Of a stretch of 64,000 nt of DNA, positions 11,391 through 23,560 are shown piece after piece. Under the pieces are notes generated by a model. That model was not told where the DNA came from, did not search any database, and was given only the letters and a program-made list of their open reading frames with translations. The stretch spans positions 65,403,481-65,467,480 of the forward strand of contig NC_132916.1 in the NCBI RefSeq assembly GCF_047675955.1, in the 5' to 3' direction. The translations under genes and the position numbers were made by a program. The stretch is from Chlorocebus sabaeus (Eukaryota; Chordata; Mammalia; Primates; Cercopithecidae). How positions within the stretch are numbered: the first letter of the stretch is position 1; each line of letters begins with the position of its first letter.

Positions 11391-13194
11391 ACATTTGTCA
11401 GCATCAGCGTTTCGAAAGCGTTTCTCTACTAATTTGTTTCTCAAAAACTTTTATCTCCCAAAGACCAATCATTCTCCCCATCTTTTATCATTTTCTGGTC
11501 AGCCAGATCATTCGGATTCCTCAAATCAGATTCTTGTGTTCGCTATTAAAACTTTCAGAATACGAAGCATTGAAATGGTAGTGGGTCAAGCTGAAGAGTT
11601 TACTCCTATTTAATTGAATTCTGGTGTTTATTTGAAATAGGTTTAGCTCAGTGATTGAAAATCAAGCTTTATTTCAAATATCCCTTTCTGTTTAATGCTG
11701 CAGAATTGCATTTTCAATGTTGGAGACCGGTTTAGAGAGAAGAAGAACCATGTCTAATGGGTATTAAAATGCAATTTCACAGACATTCTTGAAACAGTTC
11801 CTCTAATAATATCACTTCGCACTTAACTAATTTATTTCTTTAATGTGAAATTAGCAAGAAATCTAAAATCAGAAAAATAAAAATAAATATGGGCCATTTC
11901 CATAAAACAAATACATACAGGCACACAAAATTGGCTTGCATTTTTTTATACAAGCAGATTTTTATCAACATATTATTGCCACACAAAGACAATCAGAGTT
12001 GTTTTTTAATACATTATTTTGAAAGGTAGGTCAGCATCACATTTCCTGCAAGGATTTGTTTTATTACGTCAGTGATTGTAAGAGGAATTAAACCATAAGG
12101 GACTACTTCCTATATATAGGTCACATATTCATTTACTAACCCTTTCTGACAGTGGGGAACTTAAACAAATAATTTAGATACTTTTACACAAGGAAAGTAG
12201 TCAAACAGAAACACAGGGAGATAAATATACTCTAGAATTCCAATTGTAAATGGAAATAAAATATTTCCATGAGTCGTAAGTAAAATCTTTTCAATATTAG
12301 CCAGTAGGTTATTGAAATTGCTACATTACTTTGAGTCAGGGAAATACTAGGATGATGCCTACAATTGGAAAATAATAGAACCTTTTTTTTCTTCTCTAAT
12401 GATATTAATTTGCTACACCAGAACATGAATAGAATGATATTCTTAACAAATGAATAAAAGAACTATACTCATTCTCACTTCAGCTAATATGTTCTATGGT
12501 GCAAACAGTGAGGAGGTGATAAATCAGGCCATTTATACGACGAGTCCAGTGAAAGTATTGTTTTCTAACTTCAGCCGTGTTCCCAAGTGGCCAGGATCAT
12601 GGATAAGAAATGGATGTTTTATAGTACATAAGGCTCAAACAGGGGATAATTTTACTTTCGTTATCCAGATTCTGTACACATTCATCTTTAGCCTCGACTT
12701 CTACAGATCACATTTTGAAGAATTTCATTGGCCCTCTAATTCACCTTTTTGTTTACATGAGAACTTTTTTTTTCTCAGCATTACTAACAGAGTGTTATTG
12801 TATCTCATATTGAAGATTATTAACTGCACAAGGTAATATATTTAATTACAAGAAAATATTAAAAAAATAAAACTTTGGTATGACGTTGAGCTAAAATTCA
12901 TCAACATGTCTACATTTCTCATAACATTGACTACCCGCTATTCCAGTTTTTCTAAGTTCCTTTATAGCTCCGACACCTTAAAATAAATATTTTTAGAAAT
13001 GATCTCCTTAGCAGAGAGAATACAGGCTCTATTGTTTTCATAAACCAAGATACTGTATTTTCACAATCGTACCCAAGATCTTTGTTTGCTCTTTTAAACA
13101 CATCACATTGTTTGTAGGTATTGCTCTTGTGGTCTTCTAAAATCTCTAGGCCTTTTTAAAGCAGTTTTTCTTTTCTAGGTCTTCTTTTACTATA
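11391..13194. other. Single-copy DNA, no gene seen
   Basis: Frames at 11320-11613 and 12450-12836 are open for 97 and 128 codons but lack any domain, signal peptide or splice context that I can defend. No repeat family recognised. Confidence 0.45.
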
Positions 13195-13580
13195 TGTATT
13201 AGTCCATTCTCACACTGCTGTAAAGAACTATTTGAGACTGGGTAATTTATAAAGAAAAGAGGTTTAATTGGCTCACAGTTCCACAGGCTGTACAGGAAGG
13301 ATGGCTGGGGAGGCCTCAGGAAACTCACAATCATGTCACAAGGCAAAGGAGAAGCCTGCACATCTTACATGGCTGGAGCAGGAGGAAGAGAGAGTAAAGA
13401 GGGAAGTGCTACACACTTCTAAACACCAGATCTTGTGAGAACTCACTCACTGTCATGAGAACAACCAGGGGAATGTCTGCTCCCATGATCTAAGCACCTC
13501 CCACTAGGCCTCCTCCTCCGACATTGAGGATTACAATTTGACATGAGATTTGGGTGAAGACACATCGCGAAACCATATCA
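13195..13580 (-). mobile_element. MSTA-type MaLR solo LTR
   Basis: A near-complete antisense LTR of the ERVL-MaLR group. On the plus strand it opens TGTATTAGTCCATTCTCACA and closes AACCATATCA, with the known internal text (GGTTTAATTGGCTCACAGTT, CTCACAATCATGTCACAAGG, ATCTTGTGAGAACTCACTC). The flanks CTATA (13190-13194) and CCATA (13581-13585) agree at four of five bases, consistent with the 5-bp target duplication of this group. No internal region remains, so it is a solo LTR. Confidence 0.92.
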
Positions 13581-14924
13581 CCATACTTAGAAATTTATCA
13601 TTGATTATGCATGTTATACTTTTTAATTACAGTTTTAATGAAGAGGTCACACAGACTTCTGTTTTTCATATGTACTATGTTTACCATCTGTTAAAGTTGG
13701 GTGTCTCTTGCCTTTTTGATAATTATTCTTTGTATGTCTTCCTCCAAAAGATGCAACAATATCCAATTTATTTAATCTGGAAGTTTTGATCCACTGATTA
13801 AGAAGCAACCTAATTGTCTGATAATCTAAGCTGAATTTCAGTCTAAACAGAGACTGTAACAGATTATTAAAGGGGAAATAAATTTAGAGGCCATTTAATC
13901 AAATACTATCTTAGAAGTTTAGAGAAAATGAGTCTCAAATAAATGAAATGCCTTTCTTAATATGATTAAGCATTTATTGAAAGTGAGCTACAACATATTT
14001 ATTTGTAGTGCTCTCCATATCAGGGAATAATTTCCCATATTTATAAACCAGGTTTGTGAACTACAGTAATTAATTGTGGTTATTAAATTCAACTAACTTT
14101 TCTAGATTATAGGCTGCAGCTAATCAAATTTCTATTACTATCAAAGTCTTTTTGAAAGAAGAAATGATGCAAATATTTTATTTTCATCTGCTAATTATAA
14201 TGTTTGTTAATGAAATAAATGCATTATTTCCTCATGTTAGGAGGGAGTTCAAGAATACCAGTTATAATTTTTTTTTTAGTACTTGGAAATAAATACATGA
14301 ACTCTGGGGGCTGTCTCAATCTCAGAACATTCTGAACTTAGAAACAGTGGTTGGAAAAATTGTTTTGTTAAAGTTGAAAGAAGCAGCAAAGAAAGTTCAT
14401 GATTTATTGATCTGCTTTTCTTGCTAGCTTGAAATAAGAGATTTGGTACCAATTCTGTATGCATATATTGATTATTATATAAAAGGACCTGTAAGAGGGG
14501 CAGTTGAATACTGTTGAAAGTGGCTAAAAATGTTTCCGGACAAACCTTATGAGATTTTTATGGTGTCAATTTTATTTGAACACTACACTCTTGTTTTCGT
14601 TATTTTTCAAAGAAAAGGGAAAGCTAATTTAAGTCAGATACAGTTCTTTTTACTGTGAATTGAAAAGGATCAATGATCTTAATGGGTTGATGGTAAGCCC
14701 CAAATTGAAAACTATGATATCTGATTCACATTTCATAACTAGTATCTAATTCTCATAAATTCTTAACGTTAATGAAATTAAATATTTAATGAATGATGTT
14801 CCACCGAAAAAAATGTAGAACCACCATGCCTATACTTCCTTCATTTGAATCTTTCTTTGCATTGCTTTAAATCTAAGTCTTACAGACATTATTAAGTCAA
14901 TATCTTCAGGGGGTATATAAAATT
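13581..14924. other. AT-rich DNA, no gene seen
   Basis: No repeat or coding region that I can support. Only short, compositionally biased frames occur. Confidence 0.45.
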
Positions 14925-15030
14925 ATCATTATCTTATTTTATAAATGATTAAAACCATGGTGGTTATTTTTAGGAACTATTATAAGGAAACATTTCCAGC
15001 TAGGAGAATAGAAATAAAATGCAGGTTTCC
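14925..15030 (-). mobile_element. MIR SINE fragment (weak)
   Basis: The order of ATTATCATTATCTTATTTTA, AAATGATTAAAACC and TTCCAGCTAGGAGAATAG follows the antisense MIR body (fraction ending in 'ACAGCTAGTAAGTGGCAG'). It is strongly diverged, so the call is tentative. Confidence 0.4.
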
Positions 15031-16489
15031 ATCCACATTTTCCATTTTTAAAATCTCTTGATACATTTACAGATTTAAAAAGCATAAAAGTATATGAGGT
15101 ACAGTTGAGTGGTCAGAAGATCATAATGATATAGAAAATAAATATTATCTGAATAACTACAAATACAGAAAAGTACAGTTTGGAATTATTCCCTCAAACA
15201 CTAAAGTGACATTCTTATTGATGATGCAATTTTATTTTGGTAAAATTTCAAACAACAAATTATACTCTTTTAAAAATTTACTTTATAGTTGTTTTCTGGA
15301 AAATTTAAATTAAAACCAGACAAATTATTTTGTCTATAAGTAAAAGACAATTTCGTTCTTGGTTCAAATAATGCAGAACCTCCTCACTCGACTTTGCATG
15401 AATAACTGACAAGAGTTCAAAAGAGTTCAAAAAGTCTTGTAGGGGCTAAAAAGTTTTTCTTCATGTTACATGCATACGTACTGCAGGACATCTGGTACCC
15501 CAGCTATCCCCCAATGAAATGTGTGTGGTTGCTCCCAACATACTTTTACAACCAAAAAATCTATATACCTTTCTAAAGCATCACTCGATGTGACTCCACT
15601 CCTCATAAAAATATTGGTGATATGGTATGCTATAGATTAGATACAATATGATATATGAGTAAACATACAGAGGTAGTCACAACAGTGTTATTATTAGGAA
15701 TATAATTGAAACTTTAAAGTGGAATCAAAAGAGAGGAAACTTTCAATATAAGAAAAACTGAATACCCCAGAATGTAATACGCTCCTAGTCTGCAGGCAAG
15801 TGAAGCAAAAATGAATCACTTAGTAATAACTTGCAAAAGGCAATTCTTCTAGTGATTAATTAATTGAATGGCCACATTTCCAAGAACCAAGTATTATAGT
15901 GGAATTTTTCCACCTGAGAATTTTTGAGTTATCAATCTATAAATATTTCTATATCGATTTATCTTTTTCTGACATCACCCAGTTGTCATTTTATTGGTTA
16001 ATAAAAATTTCTTGTATATTTTGTATTGTGGGCGTTGTTCATGTCACAAGATCAAAGATTTTATCAATGGTAGGATATCTTTCATATACACAATGTTTTA
16101 TTCCCCCCTTGTTTCTCTTAATGTTTAGATTTAGAAATATCTTGACAAATTTATGATTTGCAAATACGCACACTTGAGGATTATTGATGCAGACTAGTTT
16201 AAGAGGAATTCTTGAATTTAACTGTAAATTGATTGTAAGATCACTAACATTTCAACTAAATTTCTCATCTATTATAATTTCTTCCTTGCAGTGTTCTTCG
16301 TAATTATTTATATGCAGTTGTCTAATATCCTCTTTTGGAATGATGATTGAGGAGTGTGGCTATCTAATTTACCGAATAATCGTATTTCCTAAAATCTGCA
16401 GCTCCTTGTCATAGCACTCATGAATGCTCAATGAATCGTCTTACTTGACTCATTAAACTTGATCCTGAAGCAGATTTGGCAGAGACTAT
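15031..16489. other. AT-rich DNA, no gene seen
   Basis: No repeat identified. The 85-codon frame at 15899-16156 is rich in Ile, Phe, Leu and Ser, as expected from AT-rich DNA, and has no recognisable domain. Confidence 0.45.
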
Positions 16490-16745
16490 GTCTATGTCTT
16501 TCTGTTAAGAAAATAGCCAGCCAGGTCTGGCAAGCTGTGCAGGGAAGGGAGGAACAAATGACACTTCAAGTTGAATGACTGTCATCATATATAAAACTGG
16601 CCAGCCTATTGCTCTTTTTTCTTTCATTTCCCCACTAGTTGTGTGGTTGCCATGTCTCTGGACTGCTCAATGAACCATTTAAATAAATTGACTGGTTAAT
16701 TTCAGCAAGTATCTGATTGATTCAAATCTTTTTATTTACTTTTTA
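16490..16745 (+). mobile_element. Possible old LTR (TATA and AATAAA spacing)
   Basis: CATATATAAAACTGG near 16588 looks like a TATA box, and AAATAAATTG near 16680 a poly(A) signal, roughly 95 bases apart, as in U3-R of many LTRs. The intervening text is pyrimidine-rich. I could not match it to a named LTR, and clear TG...CA ends are not visible. Confidence 0.3.
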
Positions 16746-17080
16746 TCCCACAAAACTTAAAGGATGCTGGAACTGATCACGTCATCAGATAAATTTAGCC
16801 AGACCTACATCTAGCCTGGGTCTTTGATGTCAGATCACTGAGAAACAAAAAGAAAAATTAAAGTAACCAGGGTCCCTAAAAGAATGGTCGGTGGTACCTT
16901 TCCCTTTTTCTTTCTGCTGGTTCCTCCTTCTTTTTCCTATATTCCATCAATACTCTCCTTTTCTTCTCACCTCCTGTTACTTCAGCATACTGAAAGATGG
17001 TAAGCTATGTATAAAATGGAGGAAAAGCAGATGCGCTATTGTGAGCCCCTGCCAGTGATGCTGGATGAGACACACAGCAA

Positions 17081-17406
17081 GGCCAGGCGCAGTGGCTCAC
17101 GCCTGTAATCCCAGCACTTTGGGAGGTCGAGGTGGGCGAATCACAAGGTCAGGAGATTGAGACCATCCTGGCTAACACGATGACACCCTGTCTCTACTAA
17201 AAATACAAAAAAATTAGCCAGGCGTGGTGGCGGATGCCTTTAGTCCCAGCTACTCAGGAGGCTGAGGCAGGAGAATGGTGTGAACCCGGGAGGCGGAGCT
17301 TGCAGTGAGCCGAGATCGCGCCACTGCATTCCAGTCTAGGTGACAGAGAGAGACTCCGTCTCAAAAAACAAAAATAAATACATAAATAAAAATTTTAAAA
17401 AAAGAA
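17081..17406 (+). mobile_element. AluY-like, full length
   Basis: Complete sense Alu from GGCCAGGCGCAGTGGCTCAC to a patchy A-rich tail (AACAAAAATAAATACATAAA). Both monomers and the central linker are intact, and the right arm has AluY-type wording (GAGAATGGTGTGAACCCGGG). The flanks GAGACACACAGCAA (17067-17080) and GAGACACAGAGCAA (17407-17420) differ at one base and are its target duplication. Confidence 0.95.
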
Positions 17407-17420
17407 GAGACACAGAGCAA

Positions 17421-19389
17421 GGGCGAATTATGGAAAGCTTATGTCAGAAGACAGCTATGGCATTGTGTGTAATTGACCATTTGCCTGCCCATAAAGCACC
17501 GCAGAGACACTTAAGTAGGATTGGGTTATTTTATTCCTAAGCATTGTCAAAATCACTTTTTCTCCTCATGAGAGTCTAGCAACTGAGGAAGTAAACAAGT
17601 GTTTACTGAACTATTAAGATTATAATGATTCTTCTCCTGAAAAGCATTAAAGAAGAAAAAAAATGTTTTGTGCCAAAACACAAATGAGTCCAGGGAGGAC
17701 AAAGAAAAAAAGTTGTTTGTTTCCCTGTTTGCTTTTTTGTCTGTTTACGTGCCCAAATGAAGCAATTTCAATGTCTTTCTTAATGTGGAAAGGGTGATCA
17801 AATCCATCTTATTTTAGTCACTTATCTCTCTTACCTGCCATTCCTGAAATTTTGCACATTATAATTATAAGTAAAAAACTGAAGTAACTATTGAAACAAA
17901 CTAGTCTTCAAAATATAGTTCTTAAACACACTTAAGTCAAGAAACTGTAAGGTGAATGGTCTGACAGACATTTTTATAATCTCATTTTTTTAATGAAGAA
18001 GTGAAAAAACAATCTTTGAAAAACAGAACAATATAATTTTAATTCATTTTGAGTTAATGGTTGAAGACCAGAGGCAAAATAAACCAAACAGGAAGAGAAA
18101 ATAGTACATATGGGTAATATGACTTGGATAATGCTACTAAGGAACCATAACTTTTGACTTTAATAACTTTAATATGATTCAATTTTCAATTTTAACATTA
18201 TAATGACTCACATTCCTAATTATTACTTTTTTCTGCGTATCACGTTCTTTCTTCTTGGGATTGTTGCTAGCACTATTTCCTGGTTAGCACATTTACTTTA
18301 TTTTGTCTCTTTTAAAAACATGCAATCAACATTTCAGTATAATAATTTCCCAGCTGTATTTTGCATTCTTTGCTCAGAAACGTTTTCAGAAAGAATGCTA
18401 AAACTCAACATTTCATGTGATAAAAATGTTTCAGGAATTGTATTTCCTCAATTTTTTCATATGCATGTATAATTTATTTTAAATAGACAACATTATCAAA
18501 ATTCTAAGCATATTAAAGAGCATATCTTCTTCTCTATGTATCAGTTTTCCTAAAATTTATAGATTCTTTGTAAAGAAAGATAAGCTTTTATTGCCTGTGG
18601 CATAAGAAATAATTATATGCATTATTTGAAACCAGAAACAATCATCAAATATCTTTAAAAATTTATCTGTGGCGTCTACTAACTAATGGTTCTCCATCAT
18701 ATTTTCCTTTTCAAAAAATAGTTAAGGCAAAAGTGTTAAATGTGTTTTTATTTAAATAGCAGAAATGTGTATTACACCAAAATCTTACATAGGACCCCAT
18801 TTATGAAAAAGATCCACGTAGACTTGAACTGAATGGGTCAGAGGACTGTGTTCTGCTATACAATTTTCTACTTGCCTCTGCAGCAACTTGTGGAGATCCA
18901 AAATTAACCCAAAGTTTCACAAAATACTGTTGGAAAATCAGAGTCAGTTGCCAAACTTAAAAGCATTTTGCATTTCCTTGGCTTATAAACCAAGAAAAGG
19001 AGCTTTGCTTTCCATTCCTGCGCCTCAAACCACTCACCAACCCACTCAATCCATTGTAGGCTTCTACAACACTCTGTATTTATCTCTCACGCTCTTGACA
19101 TATTTCAGATTTTACTCTTTATATGCTTCTTTCCAGACAGTTTGGCCTCCCTATTAATTCACAGACTATTATTCTCCAGATTTTTATACTCTCATTTGCT
19201 AACATTATCTTGGGCAAATACTAAGTACTCAGGAAACATTTGCTAAATAATGGCATGAAGAACCAACAGATAATCTATTAAATAAATATATAATTTAAGA
19301 AGAAATTAAATATACACTGATCAGTAGAATAAAAGGTATAAAATGATGTTTAGTAATACCAATTTGCCATTAATAATCTATCTGCATAC
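17421..19389. other. Single-copy AT-rich DNA, no gene seen
   Basis: No credible gene. A short stretch near 19204-19245 (AAATACTAAGTACTCAGGAA...) recalls the 3' end of MIR but is too short to call. Text near 19020-19070 could be the start of the L2 that follows. Confidence 0.45.
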
Positions 19390-19770
19390 TATCTAACCTT
19401 CTTGCACATCTGTAGCCTCAATAAAGAAGCTTCCCTCCTTATACCTAAACAAATCCCTTTACCTATTGCATTGTGGTATTTTTCTATGTTCTCAGGAATT
19501 TTTATTGCTATAGATTGTTCTTTCTTCTCTATTTTCAACCTTTCCTCTGCCGATTATTTCCCTTCAGAAAGTAAAAATTCTCAAGCTGATACAAAATTAA
19601 GAAATATCTTCTTTTAACTCCATCACCACTTCATCTCCTACCATTCTCAGTTAAATATGTTAATAGTTCATGAAGAATACAATCTACTCTGTGTTTCCAC
19701 CAATGTTTCATTTATTCTTCAATCTGCTGCCCATTATCACTATAATGTGTCACTTTTGCCAAGATAAAAT
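19390..19770 (+). mobile_element. L2 LINE fragment (5' part)
   Basis: Pyrimidine-rich sense text with the cadence of L2 ORF2 (CTCCATCACCACTTCATCTCC, CAATCTACTCTG...TCCACCAATG). L2 is an ancient CR1-clade LINE, extinct in placentals. This piece is diverged. It gains support from the clearer L2 stretch at 20085-20410, in the same orientation and the expected order. Confidence 0.5.
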
Positions 19771-19792
19771 GAATAGTAACAAAAGTGATGAT

Positions 19793-20000
19793 GATAATAA
19801 CAACATGTTATGGTTTCTCATGTGCCAGGCATCGTTCTAATTAGTTACATGTTTTAATTTAATATTCCATAAGAACTGACTCTGAAATACATACAGCCTA
19901 ACTAGATAATACAATTATTAGTGGTAGAGTCAGTATTTGTGTCCAGTCAGTAGGCTTCAAAACCCAAACTTCATAACTGCTAGACTACAGAGACTGTCAC
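19793..20000 (-). mobile_element. MIR SINE inside L2
   Basis: Antisense MIR: CATGTGCCAGGCATCGTTCTAA, then ...ACTGACTCTGAAATACATA..., GTGGTAGAGTCAGTATTTGTG and GCTAGACTACAGAGA follow the antisense consensus order almost end to end. It separates two L2 blocks of the same orientation, so it probably inserted into the L2. Confidence 0.8.
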
Positions 20001-20084
20001 CAAAAATTATTAAACAATTCTGGGACTTCTTTCCCAGTCTAACATTATTGAATGAATATTTCTTCCTTCAAAAAATATTATATT

Positions 20085-20410
20085 TCCTAACTTTTGGTGA
20101 AATGTTCTCCTGATAACTTTTTTCTTCCTCTTAATACCTTTTCTCCCCGAACATTAAATGTGGGTATTTCTAAAAAATATATCCTATGTTCTCTTTTCCT
20201 ATTCCATATACTTTTTCCTGGAGATCTAATTCCTTCCAGTGGCCTCAATTACTGTCTCTGCATTAATAACTCAATAATCTTTATCTCCTATTCATTTCTA
20301 TTTACAAAACTAGTGATATATATCTAATAGCCCTTAAACATATATACTTTGATAATTCATGGTCCTCAAATTCTAAATGTCCAAAGCTGAGCAATAGGCA
20401 CCAAAATTTA
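20085..20410 (+). mobile_element. L2 LINE fragment, reverse transcriptase region
   Basis: A 77-codon frame at 20094-20327 keeps the order of the L2 reverse transcriptase around its active site: a 'LNVGIS' lead, a 'LFLFHILFPGDLI' block and 'GLNYCLCINNS' where the family has the Tyr-Ala-Asp-Asp box. Here the box reads Cys-Ile-Asn-Asn, so the catalytic aspartates are lost. This is a dead fossil of the CR1-clade enzyme. Text after the frame (CAAATTCTAAATGTCCAAAG) also matches L2. Confidence 0.75.
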
Positions 20411-20509
20411 AATGATCATGTTTAAAATGTTTTAAAATACAGAGAACTAGCTGATACATTTTAAGAAAGAATGAGAACATATGGAAAAACAAATGAAAAT
20501 TATAGAGGT

Positions 20510-21010
20510 GTAAAATGGAGAAATAGCATCATGTCTGCTACTGGCTCTTAGAAGAGACTGAGGTCCCAACCACGGTAGTATCAGATAACCATTCAGCCTG
20601 AGATACCTATGACTAACTGGGTATTATCTGACCCACAGCCAAAAAGTTGTTCATGCACAGAAGGAATATATTATCAACTAAAAATATTTATATATAAAAG
20701 ACTAGGCTCAGTCATGTCGGAAAGGTACAAGTAAATTGAGCAGGCAGATCATACTTTCTTAATGCTGACTCCTACTACGCTGTCGTCTCCTTTCACCATT
20801 GCCTAAGCCTTCACGTTCTTTACAGTTAGTTGAATGAGAAATTAAAATTTGAGCCTGGTTAAAAGATGGATCTCCATGATATAATGATCCATCCAGAAGC
20901 AGATGGCTGAGAAATTACAACCCTCCCTAGGGGTGATTCTGAAGCAGAATCATAAAGGAAAATCCTTCCAGTGGGCAGAATTTTGAACAGCACTATTTTA
21001 TTTTATTTTA

Positions 21011-21042
<32 letters not shown>

Positions 21043-22560
21043 TTTAATTTAATTTTACTTTACTTTCATTGGCCACTCTATTTGGCCAGGAATACAAATA
21101 TGCTCTGATTCACAGGCAGTTGTTAAGAGTTTGGCTGAAAGGTCAGAGACTTGGAAAGAATAAGATTGGAAAACTGGAAATCTAGGGAAGAGGTATGAGG
21201 ACAGAGCTTTCAGAATGAGCCCAGATTTGAAGATATTTATATCTCATATGAATAAACACCAAGGAACATCCATTGTAGAGAAGGCTTTCAATAATCAAGT
21301 GGACACAATGACACTCACTGTGCATATCAGTAAGCTTCTTTCTCAGGCAAGCATAGTATTTGCTCAATGGAACTATAAACAATGTGTCTATGCTGTCAGG
21401 AGTAAGGCTACTAATGAGTTTAAAAATATGTTCTTCCTCTTACCAAAGCTGACCTTGCTACCACGAATGATACTACTAATGCTAAGTACCTAAAATGTCT
21501 CTAGCAGTAACCAGTGCTGAGACCCAGTTATGACACCATACCCCAGGAGTACCGTCAGGCACCTGATGGCAAGTTGATTACATTGGACGTCTTCTTCACA
21601 AAGGGAGCAGAGATTCTGCCTCTCTGAGGTATGCACTTATTCTCCATACAGATTTGCTTTATCTCCCAGTAATGCTTCTGCCAGCTCTGCCATCAGTGGA
21701 CTCATAGACTACCTACCTACCGTCATTATATGCTGCATAAAATTGCTTCTTATCAAGGAATTTATTTTATAGAAAAAGAAGTGAAGCAATTGGCTTATGC
21801 TCATATCGTTTACTTGTATTTGCACATGCCTGAAAAGTCACTGGCTTAATAGAAACATAGAATTGGCTTCCTGAGGATTCAGTTAACAGTGCCAGTTGGA
21901 AGACGATGCTAAACTCAATCAGAAACCATTTTATGTTCCTGTTTCCTTTATTGCTGGAATACATGGATCTGAGAATTAAGGAGAAGAAGTGGGAAAGACT
22001 CCTTGCTAGTGTACCTAATAGTCTATTTGTGAAAATTTTGGTTCTTGTATCAAGAACTTTGAGTTCTGCTAGTGTGGAATTATTTTGTTTCCTAAAGGAA
22101 GAATGGTTCTACTCAGATACACATTGTTTCCATTGAATTGATACACAAGAATGCCTCCTGGACATTTTGTGCTCCTTATGTCATCAACTTAACAAATACA
22201 AAAAGTGGTTATTCTTCTGGTTTATTATATTCATAATGATAATGATTATGAAGCTGAAATAGATTTTCAGTTTTACAATGGAGGCAAAGAGGAATCCATG
22301 TGGAACCCCTGGGAGTCTCTAGGGGTACCTCTTAGTACTTTCATATCCAAAAGTAAAGATTAATCATAGACTAAACAAACAAAGAATGCTGGACTTTTGA
22401 AAATAGCATTTTCAGAATAACAGTTTGGGTTACCCCACCTAACAAAATCTTGGCCAGCTGCAGTATTTTTCTGAAAGCAAGGGAATATGGCAAAGCTTGT
22501 AGAAGAAAAGTCATAAATATGAATAATAGTCATGACCAGTTATTAAAATGTGAACTATAG
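20510..22560 (+). mobile_element. ERVL internal region, pol/integrase relic
   Basis: Sense remnant of an ERVL-class endogenous retrovirus. I see the pol order characteristic of ERVL: the region around AGATACCTATGACTAACTGG (20602-20621), the RNase H/integrase junction near 21215-21400, the GCAAGTTGATTACATTGGAC word (21571-21590) at the first integrase aspartate, and the C-terminal integrase part up to about 22550 (GTTTGGGTTACCCCACCTAA at 22423-22442). Many stops, deletions and frame changes break it; the longest frames are 92 and 76 codons. No env is expected for ERVL. An AT-rich pentanucleotide repeat (20995-21066) sits inside it. Confidence 0.8.
20995..21066. repeat. TTTTA / TTTTG / TTTAA simple repeat
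   Basis: Three adjoining short-unit runs: TTTTA, then TTTTG (about five units), then TTTAA, ending in ACTTTACTTT. It lies inside the ERVL relic and has displaced a stretch of its pol text. Confidence 0.9.
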
Positions 22561-22930
22561 TTATTTTATATAGTTTCTCCTTATTTGTTACATATATATG
22601 TATTAGATTAATTATATTCTCTTCTTTCCTATTTTTCTTTTTATTTTATATACAGCATATTGGTGGATAATTTTATAATGTAGTCTTTAGATAACAATAT
22701 TCAGCAGGATTGTGACTGAATTTGATTAGTGATTAATGTAGCAAATGATGGACGATTAGGACCATGGGCCTCATCATTTTGGTGAGAGAAAAAGGACTTT
22801 GCACTTACATAAAGGATAACAACTTTTTATTAGAAGGAATTATAAAGTTGTTTGCTTGCTGTACGGAAACTCACACTACATGAAGAGTGTGTTTGGAAGC
22901 TGAAGAGCTGAAGGGATAGATTACGCCCAT
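22561..22930 (+). mobile_element. ERVL 3' noncoding segment (probable)
   Basis: Follows the pol relic without a break. Wording such as TTGGTGGATAATTTTATAATG and GGACTTTGCACTTACATAAAGG is what I associate with the stretch between ERVL pol and its 3' LTR. No clear LTR start follows, so the 3' end of the provirus may be lost or diverged. Confidence 0.5.
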
Positions 22931-23560
22931 TCTGAAAAATGTCTCTCATCTCATCATTCACTCTTCTTTACCTTTCTTTATGATACTAGAACTGAACCTA
23001 ATAGACATTCTTCCTTTGCTAGCTGGTTGAAGACATCCCTGGAAGGACACTGTGAAATGAGACAAGTAGACAAGAGCTTTCTTCTTGTATCTTGTGTGCT
23101 GCTTTTCAACGTGACAGCCAATCCAGAAGCATGTGGCAACCCTGGGGGCACTCACACCAGTGGTTCATATGGACAAGCTGTGGTCAACATTTAGGATGTT
23201 TCCTCATCACCTAGCAGGTTACTTCTGTACAACACCTATGGCCATGGTCTCTGGAAAGATTTTCCACTACCATGTGCACTTACTTCAGCATGTTTCTTTA
23301 CCACCAGCAGTCTGCATGTTCTTGCCCTTGCCAAAAATGCCTGAATCTCTATTAGCAGGGGACCTCTTCTAAGTTCTTAGTTCCTTCCTGATTCACACTC
23401 TCTTAGCTCTAAAAGTGGTAGTTGTTTCCTGCATTTGTAACTTTAAAATCATTCAGTATTCTTTTTTACCCCTTTCCATAGTTAACAAATATGTCTATCG
23501 AGTTTTTCCTGCTTTAATTACTAATATATTTTCTATTCCCTAACTGCATCCTAATATAAA
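22931..23560. other. Unresolved sequence after ERVL (possible LTR)
   Basis: GC-richer than its neighbours (for example 23100-23300) and placed where a 3' LTR would be expected, but I could not find defining TG...CA ends or a signal order that I trust. The 79-codon frame at 23133-23372 has no recognised domain. Confidence 0.3.

Noticed and set aside
12450..12836. 128-codon plus-strand frame in single-copy DNA
   Set aside because: No recognisable domain, start context or splice signal. AT-rich DNA of this size gives such frames by chance.
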